A program made the translations under genes and the position numbers. The notes beneath the pieces are model-generated. The model was not told the DNA's origin. It was given only the letters and a program-made list of their open reading frames with translations, and made no database searches. A stretch of 64,000 bases of DNA, taken from assembly GCF_025137375.1 (NCBI RefSeq), contig NZ_CP073720.1, positions 2,318,501 through 2,382,500 of the forward strand. The letters run 5' to 3'. The stretch's first letter is position 1. Each line of letters starts with the position of its first letter. This DNA comes from Dactylosporangium fulvum (lineage in GTDB: Bacteria > Actinomycetota > Actinomycetes > Mycobacteriales > Micromonosporaceae). Below are positions 15,297 through 24,078 of the stretch, one piece after another.

Positions 15297-16196
15297 TCAG
15301 GTCCGTGGCGGGCCGAAGGCGTACCGGGTCAGCACGCGGACGCTGCTCCCGCTGCGCTGCTTGGCGGCTGACGGGAGCATCGTCAGTGCGTGGATGCGCG
15401 ACGACAGGTGCCAGCGCGCCGCTCGTGCGGCCCTGGGCCAGCCGTGCGCCTCCATGCGGACGGCGGCGCCGAGGAAGAACTTCCGGGCCTCGCTGAACCG
15501 GCCGCCGGTCACGGCCGAGGAGGCGGACAGGCTCGAGCCGTGCCGGCGGTACTGGAAGCAGACCTCCTCGTCGGCGACCAGCGTGCCGCCGCGCGCGACC
15601 AACTCCAGGATGAGCGCCAGGTCCTGGATGACCTTCAGCGACGGGTCGAAGCCCACCGCCTTCATCTCGTCGGTGCGCCAGCACAGCGACGGGAAGTACA
15701 ACCAGTTGCCCCTCAGCAGGCTCACCGCCAGGTCCTCGCCCGACATGACGGTCGTGCCGGCGAACCGAGGGGCGTACACCCGCCGCTTCGTGGAATCGAC
15801 GAGCGTCTTGACGACGGTTCCGCTCTCGTCGATCACCTCGACCCCCGGCTGGATGAGCACCGCCTCGGGGTGCGCGTCGATCAGCGCGTGGACGCACTCG
15901 ACGTACCGGGGAAGCATCACGTCGTCGCAGCCCATGATGACCATGAACGGCTGGGTCGCCAGATCGATGCACTGCTGGAAGTTGCCGGTGACCCCAAGAT
16001 TTTGGGAGTTCTGGCGGTACTTGACGCGAGGGTGGTCCAGCGTGGCGAACCACTCGGGAATCCCGTGAGCGCGGTCCGCGGGATTGTCGTCGAGGACGGT
16101 GAGCTGCCACCGGTCGTCGGTCTGTGCCAGTACGCTGTTGACGGCGAGCTTGAGCAGTGCCAGGTCGCCGTAGTGCGGCAGCATGATGTCGAGCAC
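15297..16196 (-). CDS. Family 2 (GT-A) glycosyltransferase
   Basis: 299 residues from GTG 16196. GT2 N-terminal half: IMLPHYGDLALLKLAVNSVL (start of the Rossmann-like fold), LTVLDDNPAD and the DxD-like MGCDDVMLPRYV (~residues 90-102) that binds the nucleotide-sugar metal. A C-terminal region includes EEVCFQYRRHGSSLS and an Arg-rich helix without membrane segments, so it is probably a soluble or peripheral enzyme. It would transfer a sugar onto a glycan or lipid acceptor; the acceptor is unknown. It is the last gene of a minus-strand pair but separated from the upstream gene by a terminator-like hairpin. Confidence 0.85.
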   Translation of the reverse strand: MLDIMLPHYGDLALLKLAVNSVLAQTDDRWQLTVLDDNPADRAHGIPEWFATLDHPRVKYRQNSQNLGVTGNFQQCIDLATQPFMVIMGCDDVMLPRYVECVHALIDAHPEAVLIQPGVEVIDESGTVVKTLVDSTKRRVYAPRFAGTTVMSGEDLAVSLLRGNWLYFPSLCWRTDEMKAVGFDPSLKVIQDLALILELVARGGTLVADEEVCFQYRRHGSSLSASSAVTGGRFSEARKFFLGAAVRMEAHGWPRAARAARWHLSSRIHALTMLPSAAKQRSGSSVRVLTRYAFGPPRT

Positions 16197-16271
16197 CGTG
16201 CGATCTTAGTATGTCCGGAAAGCCCGTCCAGGAACGCCTGGAACTGTCGCCCGGGACTGAGCCCGACATGC

Positions 16272-16309
16272 GAACCGGCCCACTCCCGATTGTCGGGGTG
16301 GGCCGGTTC
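16272..16309 (-). terminator. Strong hairpin after the repeat-rich gene
   Basis: Long stem GAACCGGCCCA.../...TGGGCCGGTTC with a further CCCGA/TCGGG pair and a TTG loop, one bulge. It lies just 3' of the 1,113-residue gene. No clear T-run, so termination may be inefficient or Rho-assisted. Confidence 0.65.
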
Positions 16310-16334
16310 GGTCGTTCAATTGCGCGCTGGGCTC

Positions 16335-19300
16335 CTAGTGGCGGGCCCGGCGGGGGCCGGCCGGCGGCTGACCTGCCGCGGCGCGGCGGGCCGCCTGCTC
16401 CTCGGGGGAGTTCGAGTCCTCGTCCCAGGCCTTGGCACGACGGATCTCGTCGAAGAACCCGAGGAGCCGGTCCAGTTCCTGCGTGCTCGTCTTGTCGTCC
16501 GCCCGGGTGGTCTTGCCCTTCTTGCTGTGCGAGCGGATCTCCCGGCCGGTGTTGATCGAGGACGTTTCGTCGGCGCCGGACGGGCGGTCGTCGATGCTGA
16601 CATCGTCGTGTACCGGCATCCGCTGCGCCGGCATGCGCCCCGTCGCCTCGTCGTGGTGCCGGCTCGGCGGGGTGGGCACGTCGAAGTGGTACTCGTCGTG
16701 GTTGGGCGCATCGAACGCGTACCCGTGCTGGGCCGGCCCGTTGGGCGGCAGCGGCTGCGCATCCCGGTGGAACGTCCGCGGCGGCGCGACGTGCAGATCC
16801 GGGTGCATCCCGGCATGCCCGTTGCTGTGGCCGTTCGCGGGTCCGTGCTGCGAGTGCCCGTTGGCAACCCCGTTGGCGTGGCCGTTGGTGTGGCCGTTGG
16901 TGTGGCCGTTGGTGTGGCCGTTGGTGTGGCCGTTCGAGGGTCCGCTGCTGCGGCCGTTGGCGTGGCCGCCGTGACCGGTGCCGTTGAACCCGGGACCCGC
17001 GTGACCAGGCGCCACGTGGCCTGGGCCTGCGTGGCCGGGGCCTGTGTGACTCGGACCAGCATGACCCGGACCGGCGTAGCCGGGACCGGCCTGGCCCGGA
17101 CCGGTCTGGCCCGACCCGACCTGGCTTGGACCGACCTGGCTCGGACCGACCTGGCTCGGACCGGCGTGGCTCGACCCGACCTGGCTCGGACCGGCATGGC
17201 TCGACCCGGCGTGGCCGGGACCCGCAAAGCCGGGACTGGCGTGACCCTGGGCCGCATGCCCCGGACCCCCGTGGCCGGGGCCGCCATGACCGGGTCCACC
17301 GTGACCTGGACCGACCTGGCCTGGACCGACGTGGCCTGGACCGATCTGGTCCGGACCGACGGGACCCGGACCCGCAAAACCCGGACCGGCGTGACCCGGA
17401 CCAGCGTGACCCTGGCCGTTCGGGCCGTGGCCACGGCTGGGACTGTGGCCGCCGTTGGGGCCCGGCACCTGGAACGCGGTGGTCGCGTCGCCGGAGCGGC
17501 CGCCGGGCAGCATCTCGGAACGCCCGCCCGGAAGCATCTCGGAGCGGTCGCCGCGGCTGTCGAGCCTGCCGTCAGCCCGGCCTTCCAGCCGGCCTTCAGG
17601 ACGGCCCTCAGGGCGGCCCTCCAGCCGACCTTCCGGACGCCCTTCCAACCGACCTTCCGGACGGCCCTCCAGTCGACCTTCCGGACGAGCATCCAGCCGG
17701 CCCTCGCCGCGGGTGTCCGGGCGGGCGCCGGGGTGGCGTGGCTGGCCGTTCGTGGGGCGGTGGGCGCCGTTGGGGCTCAGCGGGGCGAACGAGGTTGTCC
17801 CGGGTTCGATCGGGGCCGCCGGCGGAACCGGCGGGAACGAGCCGGTCCGCGAGGAGCGGTAGCCGTCCTCGGGCTGTGCGGCGAATCCGCCGGTGCGCGG
17901 CTCGTCGTACGGGCGCTGCAGTTCGAAGCTTCCGGTGCGGGAACCGTCGAGGGAGCGGGTGTCCTCGAACGAAGGACGCGGCTCGTCGATCGGGCGCTGG
18001 TCCTCGAACCGGCGGTCGTAGCCGTTGCGCTCTTCGTACGCCGCGGACCGGGGCACCGTCGGGTGGGCGCCGGACGGGTGCCCGTTCGCGGGGCGCCCGT
18101 CGACCAGGTACGGACCGTTGACGTCACCGTGACGCCCGGCCCGGCCCGCCGCGCGGCTGTCGCCGGAGGGAGGCGCCGAGCGGTCGCCGCCGGAGGGAGG
18201 CGCCGAGTGGCTGCCGCCGGTGGAGAGACCGGACGGGGACGAGCCGGAGAGACCCGGCGACGCCGGGGACTGCTGCACGGCCGGGAAGCCGCCCGTGGTC
18301 GTCGTCGACGGCGGGAACGCGGGCAGCGAGGCCGCCGGGGGAGCCGCGGTCGGGGCGAGCAGTTCCACCTCGCCCGCCTCGGGCAGCGAGTCGAGCAGAG
18401 CGGTCGCGAGGACGAAGACGTTCGGCGCGGCACCGCGGGGCACTGCCAGATAGGAGCGCTTGCGCGCGTCGATCGGCAGCTTCTCCAGTACGTCCGCGAT
18501 CAGATGCGCTGGCGGGGGCACTTCGGCGGCGTGGGGCGCGCCCATGATGATGGCGCACCGGTCCACGTCCACCGGCAGGCCGCGGATCCAGTCGGCCGGG
18601 TCGTTGAGGTGCTCCGGGCGGATCCAGATGCCGGCCTGGACGACCTCTAGCACCCAGCCGCTGCCCAGCGAGAACGTCGCCGCGCCGGCCGGAGTGTCGA
18701 GCAGATCGGGGCACGGGTTGACCCAGTCGACCGGGCGCGGGGCGCCGGTGCGGGGCGCGTGCCAGAGCTCCCGGGCGAACGTACGCCAGCGGGGCAGGCA
18801 CTTGTGGTCGATGGTGACGACGGCGCGCTGGCCGGCGGGAGCGCACAGCGGCAGGCCGGTGCGCACGTGCACGGACCGGCCGAGGACGTCCGCGACGACC
18901 GGACCGACGGGGCCGTCGGCGATCGGCTGCTGCCCGTACGGCGTGAAGATGCACTTGTCGGCGGCGAGCGCCGGGATGGCGGCGACGGCCTGGGCGACCT
19001 CGTCGCGGTGCAGCGGCTCCTCGTTGGGGTGCGAAAGGATCAGCGCCGGGTGCGCGTGGTCCGTCGGCACCGAGTAGGCCAGGTCGGTCACGCTGCCGAC
19101 GCGGCGCCGGTGCAGCCACAGGCCGGCCGGGATCTGGTCGAGCACCAGGTCACCGGGGAGCTCGGGCAGTTCGGTGCTGAGGTCGGCCTCCCACTGCGGT
19201 GCGGGGAACCGCCAGCCGACGCGGACCGGCTGGTCGCCGGGGCGAAACCGCCAGAACCCGCCGGGGCGATGCTCGCCGCGACCCTCGGGAGCGAACAGTG

Positions 19301-19676
19301 AACCGCCGGGCACGCCGAGGAGCGGGCCGGCCGCGGCGATCACGTCGATGCCGAGGCGCATCGAGATCATGTGGGCGGCCGCGGGGCGCTCCTTGTTGGC
19401 GCAGGCGCCGTCCCAGGCGACGAACCGCATCGCGCTGAAGCCGCGGGGGAGTCCGTTGGCCAGTACCTCGGCCAGCTCCTCGATCATCGCGGGCAGCAGC
19501 TTGACGGTGTGCGAGCTGATCACGACCGCGCACTCGGTGGACCCGTGCGGCGAGACGACCAGCTGGGCCGCGCCCGAGCTGGGCTCGTCACCGGAGTGGA
19601 CGACCGCGCCGGCGCCGAGCCACGAAACCTTCATGCCCGGCCAGTGTCGGAGCCGGACCTGCATCGCGGTGCTCAT
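16335..19676 (-). CDS. Large protein with N-terminal globular region and long repetitive tail
   Basis: 1,113 residues from ATG 19676 (gagaggtccgc in front). Residues ~1-480 are globular without recognised domains; three similar segments suggest internal duplication (AVVISSHTVKLLPAMIEELAEVLANGLP, ALILSHPNEEPLHRDEVAQAV, CAIIMGAPHAAEVPPPAHLI). Residues ~480-1000 are low complexity: (EGRLEGRP)n, (GPGHA/GPSQV)n over about 200 residues and NGHTNGHT. The last ~60 residues are ordered again (ELDRLLGFFDEIRRAKAWDED). No signal peptide or membrane helix, so probably cytoplasmic, perhaps a scaffold. The neighbours give no clue. The repeats are in DNA too, so length variation between strains is likely. 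Confidence 0.75.
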   Translation of the reverse strand: MSTAMQVRLRHWPGMKVSWLGAGAVVHSGDEPSSGAAQLVVSPHGSTECAVVISSHTVKLLPAMIEELAEVLANGLPRGFSAMRFVAWDGACANKERPAAAHMISMRLGIDVIAAAGPLLGVPGGSLFAPEGRGEHRPGGFWRFRPGDQPVRVGWRFPAPQWEADLSTELPELPGDLVLDQIPAGLWLHRRRVGSVTDLAYSVPTDHAHPALILSHPNEEPLHRDEVAQAVAAIPALAADKCIFTPYGQQPIADGPVGPVVADVLGRSVHVRTGLPLCAPAGQRAVVTIDHKCLPRWRTFARELWHAPRTGAPRPVDWVNPCPDLLDTPAGAATFSLGSGWVLEVVQAGIWIRPEHLNDPADWIRGLPVDVDRCAIIMGAPHAAEVPPPAHLIADVLEKLPIDARKRSYLAVPRGAAPNVFVLATALLDSLPEAGEVELLAPTAAPPAASLPAFPPSTTTTGGFPAVQQSPASPGLSGSSPSGLSTGGSHSAPPSGGDRSAPPSGDSRAAGRAGRHGDVNGPYLVDGRPANGHPSGAHPTVPRSAAYEERNGYDRRFEDQRPIDEPRPSFEDTRSLDGSRTGSFELQRPYDEPRTGGFAAQPEDGYRSSRTGSFPPVPPAAPIEPGTTSFAPLSPNGAHRPTNGQPRHPGARPDTRGEGRLDARPEGRLEGRPEGRLEGRPEGRLEGRPEGRPEGRLEGRADGRLDSRGDRSEMLPGGRSEMLPGGRSGDATTAFQVPGPNGGHSPSRGHGPNGQGHAGPGHAGPGFAGPGPVGPDQIGPGHVGPGQVGPGHGGPGHGGPGHGGPGHAAQGHASPGFAGPGHAGSSHAGPSQVGSSHAGPSQVGPSQVGPSQVGSGQTGPGQAGPGYAGPGHAGPSHTGPGHAGPGHVAPGHAGPGFNGTGHGGHANGRSSGPSNGHTNGHTNGHTNGHTNGHANGVANGHSQHGPANGHSNGHAGMHPDLHVAPPRTFHRDAQPLPPNGPAQHGYAFDAPNHDEYHFDVPTPPSRHHDEATGRMPAQRMPVHDDVSIDDRPSGADETSSINTGREIRSHSKKGKTTRADDKTSTQELDRLLGFFDEIRRAKAWDEDSNSPEEQAARRAAAGQPPAGPRRARH

Positions 19677-20072
19677 GCGGACCTCTCAGAAGTCTGGAAA
19701 TCCGGGTGAGTCGGAATGACCGGGCCGCGGCACACGGTGGTGTGTGTCTCGAGGGAGCGGTACCCGAGGGGGGCGGCCGCCGGTCGCGTGACCGTCCTTG
19801 CTGGTGGCCACGAAGGGACCAGCGTGTCCGGCGCTTCAGCTGCGAGCGGGCAGCACGTAGTCAAGATCGCCCTCCGTCGGGTGTGCCACGAGCGGTGCGA
19901 TGCGGAGGGGGTTCCACACCGATCACCGCAGGGCGGCCTTGCCGGATCGTACCGCGCTGAGTGACGGACGCAACCATCTCGTTTGTCGCCGGAGCCGCCG
20001 GATATGGCCGACCGGGCCGCCGATTGCGCCCATTTTGCTAGCGTTGATGGGGAGTTCTCCGGAGAGTTGCGC
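19677..20072. other. 396-bp divergent intergenic region
   Basis: Between the divergently transcribed repeat-rich gene and the DUF2334 gene. Open frames exist (for example 19716-19964 on +) but lack family features and consistent codon use. No clear promoter or repeat was identified. Confidence 0.5.
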
Positions 20073-21698
20073 ATGCACCGAGCTGCAGTCCGACGAATAC
20101 CCACCGTGACGGCCGGACGCCTCAGAGGGCTGCTCGCGGTGGTCGTCTCGTTGGCTCTGGCTGCCGTATCGATGAGCGCCTGCAAAACCTCTCCAATCGG
20201 TACGTCTCCGGCAAGCCCGTCGGCGAGCCGTTCTCCTGCATACCCGCGTTCAGGGGCGCTCGTCCTGTATGACACGACCGGGCAATACGGCGACCTGGGC
20301 GAGCTGTATGCCGTGCAAGCAGGGAATTTGGCCTCCCACTTCGGATCATGGAAGGCGTTGCCCGTGACGAAGTACACGTCCGGGGACGCGGCGAAGTACC
20401 AGCTGACGATCTACATCGGATCGACGTACGACGAGCCGTTGCCGGCCGCGTTCCTGGCCGACGTGGCGGCCGGAGCGCCGGTGTTGTGGATGGGCGCGAA
20501 CATCTGGCAATTGATCTCGCGGTACCACGGAATGGGATTTCAGAATGCGTCAATCAACGACGCCGCGGTACGGGAGATCCGCTATCGAGGCACATCGTTG
20601 ATCCGCAACCCGGCAGCCGGGGGACTGGTCCGCATCGGCCTCTCGGCGGACGCCAAGGCAACGACGATCGCTGATGCGTTGGGCCCTGACGGCGCGGTGG
20701 AGCCTTGGGCGGTACGGGTGGGTGCGTTGACCTACGTGGCCGAGGTGCCCTTCACGTACGTCACGTTCGACGACCGGTACCTCGTGCTGGCCGATCTGCT
20801 GTTCGACCTGCTCGCGCCGGGTACTCCCGTGACGCCGGGCCGGCATCGCGCGCTGGTGCGGATCGAGGATGTCGGCCCGCATTCCGATCCCGCTCAGTTG
20901 CGGACCATCGCCGACTATCTGTCGTCGCGTAACGTCCCGTTCGCCGTCGCGGTTTTCCCCGTTTACGACGATGCGTCCGGCGTGTATTCCGGCGGCGTGC
21001 CGGTGCACAAGACGCTGAGCGGCACACCGCAGGTCGTGGAGGCGTTGCGGTACATGGTCGCCCGCGGCGGAACACTGCTCATGCACGGATATACACACGG
21101 GTTCGCCGGCGGCCCGAATCCATACGGCGTCAGTGCCGAGGACTACGAGTTCTACCGTGCGCATGTCGACGCCGGCGGTTCGGTCGTGCTGGACGGTCCC
21201 GTGCCGGGCGACTCCACCGAGTGGGCGCTGGGCCGGCTCGCCGCCGCCCGGCAGGAGTGGACCGCGGCCGGCCTGGAACTGCCGGACATCTGGGAGTTTC
21301 CGCACTATACGGCTAGTGCGACCGACTATCGGGCGATCTCCACGGCGCCGGGCATCCGGGCGCGGTACGAGCAGGTGCTGTACTTTTCGGGCGTCCTCAC
21401 CGGCACCCCCAGGAGTGCACGCTCCGTGAGTCAGTTCTTCCCGTACGTCGTGAAAGACGCATATGGGACACCGGTGATCCCCGAAACACTTGGAAACGTG
21501 GCAACACAAAGATTTAACCAACACGGGGTCCGCCTCACGGGGGACCTGCTGGCGTCGGCGCGGCGCCAGTTGGTGGTGCGGGACGGCGTCGCAGGCTTCT
21601 TCTATCACCCGTTCCTGGGCCTGCAGTACCTCCCTGAGCTGGTCGAAGGCATGCAGGGCATGGGTTATACGTTCGTCAGCCCCCACTCCGTACTGTGA
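20073..21698 (+). CDS. DUF2334 polysaccharide-deacetylase-like lipoprotein
   Basis: 541 residues from ATG 20073, with ggagagttgc upstream. The signal peptide (LRGLLAVVVSLALAAVS) ends at a lipobox-like MSAC, so it is probably anchored outside the membrane. Residues ~60-240 look like a Rossmann-like domain (VLYDTTGQYGDLGELYAV). From ~270 the DUF2334/NodB-like deacetylase region follows: RIEDVGPHSDPAQ (metal Asp), LLMHGYTHG (His-x-x-x-His-type metal pair) and IWEFPHY. Family members are thought to hydrolyse or deacetylate extracellular polysaccharide. Codon use is less GC-ended than in neighbouring genes (cactatacggctagt, acacaaagatttaac), suggesting acquisition by transfer. Confidence 0.85.
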   Translation: MHRAAVRRIPTVTAGRLRGLLAVVVSLALAAVSMSACKTSPIGTSPASPSASRSPAYPRSGALVLYDTTGQYGDLGELYAVQAGNLASHFGSWKALPVTKYTSGDAAKYQLTIYIGSTYDEPLPAAFLADVAAGAPVLWMGANIWQLISRYHGMGFQNASINDAAVREIRYRGTSLIRNPAAGGLVRIGLSADAKATTIADALGPDGAVEPWAVRVGALTYVAEVPFTYVTFDDRYLVLADLLFDLLAPGTPVTPGRHRALVRIEDVGPHSDPAQLRTIADYLSSRNVPFAVAVFPVYDDASGVYSGGVPVHKTLSGTPQVVEALRYMVARGGTLLMHGYTHGFAGGPNPYGVSAEDYEFYRAHVDAGGSVVLDGPVPGDSTEWALGRLAAARQEWTAAGLELPDIWEFPHYTASATDYRAISTAPGIRARYEQVLYFSGVLTGTPRSARSVSQFFPYVVKDAYGTPVIPETLGNVATQRFNQHGVRLTGDLLASARRQLVVRDGVAGFFYHPFLGLQYLPELVEGMQGMGYTFVSPHSVL

Positions 21699-21911
21699 TC
21701 GCCGGCCGATTCGACCCTCCGTCGGTCCGCCGGATGGCGGCAGTCTGCGGGAAAAGGCCGGCACGAGTTTTTCAGCGTTAACTTGCCGACCTGTCCCTGT
21801 TCGCCGTGCCCGCCCGGTGTGTGCTGTGCGGAAAGCGCCACGAATCCGGGTCCGACCTGGCTTTATAGAAACTCTTCTCGGCCTGTGGTGCTGCGGTCGT
21901 CCCTGGACGGG

Positions 21912-21983
21912 GGAGCGCTTCATGATCGTGGAGTGTTCTGGTCGCCCTGGCAGCCAGAAAGCTCCACGATCGTGAAGCGCTCC
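21912..21983. repeat. 72-bp near-perfect palindrome (REP-like element, copy A)
   Basis: Arms at 21912-21933 and 21962-21983 match over 22 bp with one mismatch; inside are TTCTGG (21935-21940) and CCAGAA (21954-21959). It shares CGCTTCATGATCGTGG with the element at 63.5 kb. It lies in a gene-free gap of 298 bp. Confidence 0.95.
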
Positions 21984-21996
21984 GCCGATCCGATGG

Positions 21997-23352
21997 TCAG
22001 TGGGCGTGGACGGCTGTTTCGACAGGGGTGCCCGCGACCGGGAGGGCGGCGACCGCGGCACCGGCCGGCGCCGCTTGGGCCTGAGCCGGCTCGTGGGAGT
22101 GGACCGGCTCGTGGAACTGGGTCGGGTCCTGGGCCTTGGCCGGCTCGTGAGAGTGGGTCGGGTCCTGGAACTGGGTGGGTGTTTGGGGCTGGCGGTCCAA
22201 GTGGCGGAAGGTCAGGAGCAGGGCGGTCACGGCCAGGCTCACCAAGGCCACCGAGGCGAAGCCCCACGCTGGGGAGCCGTGGTCGATGGCCCAGCCGGCC
22301 AAGGGGGAGCCGATGGCCATGCCGACCGTCAGCGAGGAGCCGTGCCAGCCCATCGCCTCGCCGCGGGCGGACGGCGGGACCAGGCGGCTGACCAGGTCGG
22401 CGCTTGCGCTCAGCGTCGGGGCGCACAGGACGCCGGCCGGGATCAGGACGGCGAACAGCAGCGGCCAGGCGTCGCCGACCAGGCCGACCGGGAGCGTGAA
22501 CAGGCTCAGGCCGCCCAGCAGGGCCACCAGCGGCACGGCCCGGGTCAGCGCGCCGTAGACGAAGCCGCCGGCCAGCGAGTAGACACCCCAGGCCGCGAGC
22601 AGCGCGCCGACCAGCTCGACCTTGCCCGCGTCGCGCATCATCGCGACGATGCCCAGGTCGGTGCCGGCGAGCACCAGCGTGGTGGCCGCGCCGGCGGCGC
22701 AGACGGCCAGGAAACGCGGGGTCAGCCAGTCGCGGCGGCGGACCGGGGCGCCGCCGGTGGCCTCGCCGTCGGCGGAGTGCACCGGCGGGTTGGTGAGGTA
22801 GAGCGCGACGCCGGCGAGCACGAGCGCGCCGCCGATCGCCCACATCGTGATCCGGCCCGACAGGCCGCTCATGAGCAGCACGGCCAGCGGCGGGCCGGCC
22901 ATGAACGACATCTCGACCGACATCGAGTCGAGCGCGTAGGCCTGGCGGCGCTGGTCGGCGGGGACGAGCGCGGCGATCGACTGGCGCACCACCGAGAACA
23001 CCGGCAACGAGAACACGCCCGCGACGAACGCGCCGCCGAGCAGCACCGGATAGGACATGAACGGCGCCGTCGACCAGAACACCGCCTCGCAGACCGTCGT
23101 GACCACGAGCATCGGCCGCAGGCCGCGCCGGTCGACGAACCGCCCGTTGAGCGGGCCGCCGAGGGCGGTGCCGACCGTCAGCGCCGCGCCCACCAGACCG
23201 GCCGCGCCCCAGCCCCGGTCCAGGTCCTGCGCGACGTGCAGGGTCATGGTCACACCGATCGCGGTGATCGGGATGCGGGCCACCAGGGCCAGCACCATGA
23301 GCGACCGCACCCCGGGAAGGGCGAGGACGCGACGGTAGGGCTCGAGGCGCAT
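21997..23352 (-). CDS. Major facilitator superfamily transporter with His-rich tail
   Basis: 451 residues from ATG 23352. Residues ~1-400 hold twelve predicted membrane helices; MFS loop signature GGPLNGRFVDRRGLRPM lies between helices 2 and 3, and a similar GRITMW-type turn follows later. This is the drug-efflux/sugar-efflux type (DHA1-like); substrate unknown. The last ~55 residues are a hydrophilic tail with repeated (D/E)P-T/V-x-F/S-HEP and SHEPAQAQ units, about seven His residues, ending ETAVHAH; this tail is unusual for MFS proteins and might bind metal. The gene begins next to the palindrome at its 3' side. Confidence 0.88.
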   Translation of the reverse strand: MRLEPYRRVLALPGVRSLMVLALVARIPITAIGVTMTLHVAQDLDRGWGAAGLVGAALTVGTALGGPLNGRFVDRRGLRPMLVVTTVCEAVFWSTAPFMSYPVLLGGAFVAGVFSLPVFSVVRQSIAALVPADQRRQAYALDSMSVEMSFMAGPPLAVLLMSGLSGRITMWAIGGALVLAGVALYLTNPPVHSADGEATGGAPVRRRDWLTPRFLAVCAAGAATTLVLAGTDLGIVAMMRDAGKVELVGALLAAWGVYSLAGGFVYGALTRAVPLVALLGGLSLFTLPVGLVGDAWPLLFAVLIPAGVLCAPTLSASADLVSRLVPPSARGEAMGWHGSSLTVGMAIGSPLAGWAIDHGSPAWGFASVALVSLAVTALLLTFRHLDRQPQTPTQFQDPTHSHEPAKAQDPTQFHEPVHSHEPAQAQAAPAGAAVAALPVAGTPVETAVHAH

Positions 23353-23511
23353 GGGGCAATCATGTCGTGGGGGTACGACAGAAACGACCGGGTTTCCCCG
23401 CCGGGGAGCGCTCCGCCGGTGAGAATGTGCGCCAGCTCACGGGGAACCCGGCAGGCCGGCGCCCGGTCGAAGTGAGAGCAGGCAACGACAACCACGGATG
23501 GAGACCCAACG

Positions 23512-24078
23512 ATGATGTCGCGGATGATGTCACGGATGACGTCGCGGACCCCACTCGCCGTCGCAGCCGCCGCTCTTGTCGCCCTGTCGCTCGCCGGATG
23601 CGCCGAGGACTCCGGCGGCACCACGGGCGGCACCACGGGCAGCGCCGGCGGCGCGCCCTCGACGAGCGCCACCGCGGCGGCGAGCACCGATGGCAGCGCG
23701 AGCCCGAGTGCCGGTGCGGGCGGCAGCAGCTCCGCCGCCGTCCCCGCCGGGGACGTCCTGGTGACGTTCGCCCGGCAGGGTGGCATCGCCGGCGTCAACG
23801 ACCGGCTCGTCATCCGCGGCGACGGCGGCTACAGCCTGCAGACCCGCGGTGGCACGCGGACCGGCAAGCTCACCGCCGAGGAGCTCGCCGCGCTCAAGGC
23901 GGCCCTCGCGTCGGTCGACATCAACAAGGTGCCGAGCGTGAACGACGGCGGCACCGTGGCCGACGGCTTCACGTACAGCATCATCTACAACGGACGCGAG
24001 GTCGTGGCGGAGGACGGGGCGATCCCGCCCGCCCTCCAGCCGGTGTTCGGGGCGCTAAGCGCGATCGTCAGCAAGTAG
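23512..24078 (+). CDS. Small lipoprotein
   Basis: 188 residues, ATG 23512 with ggagacccaacg in front. The N-terminus is a perfect DNA-level triplication (MMSRMMSRMTSR), then a signal peptide with lipobox SLAGC, so it is exported and lipidated. A Gly/Ser/Thr linker (~33-80) precedes a ~105-residue domain: VLVTFARQGGIAGVNDRLVIRGDGGYSL and EELAALKAALASVDI. This matches the general form of actinobacterial lipoproteins of unknown function with a protealysin-inhibitor-like beta sandwich; no specific role can be given. The end overlaps the convergent aldo/keto reductase gene by 24 bp. Confidence 0.85.
   Translation: MMSRMMSRMTSRTPLAVAAAALVALSLAGCAEDSGGTTGGTTGSAGGAPSTSATAAASTDGSASPSAGAGGSSSAAVPAGDVLVTFARQGGIAGVNDRLVIRGDGGYSLQTRGGTRTGKLTAEELAALKAALASVDINKVPSVNDGGTVADGFTYSIIYNGREVVAEDGAIPPALQPVFGALSAIVSK

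Noticed and set aside
15390..18650. 1,086-residue frame on +
   Set aside because: It is the complement of the glycosyltransferase and the repeat-rich gene; its product is low complexity with no domain.
19716..19964. 82-residue frame on +
   Set aside because: No ribosome-binding site, no conserved pattern; probably chance.
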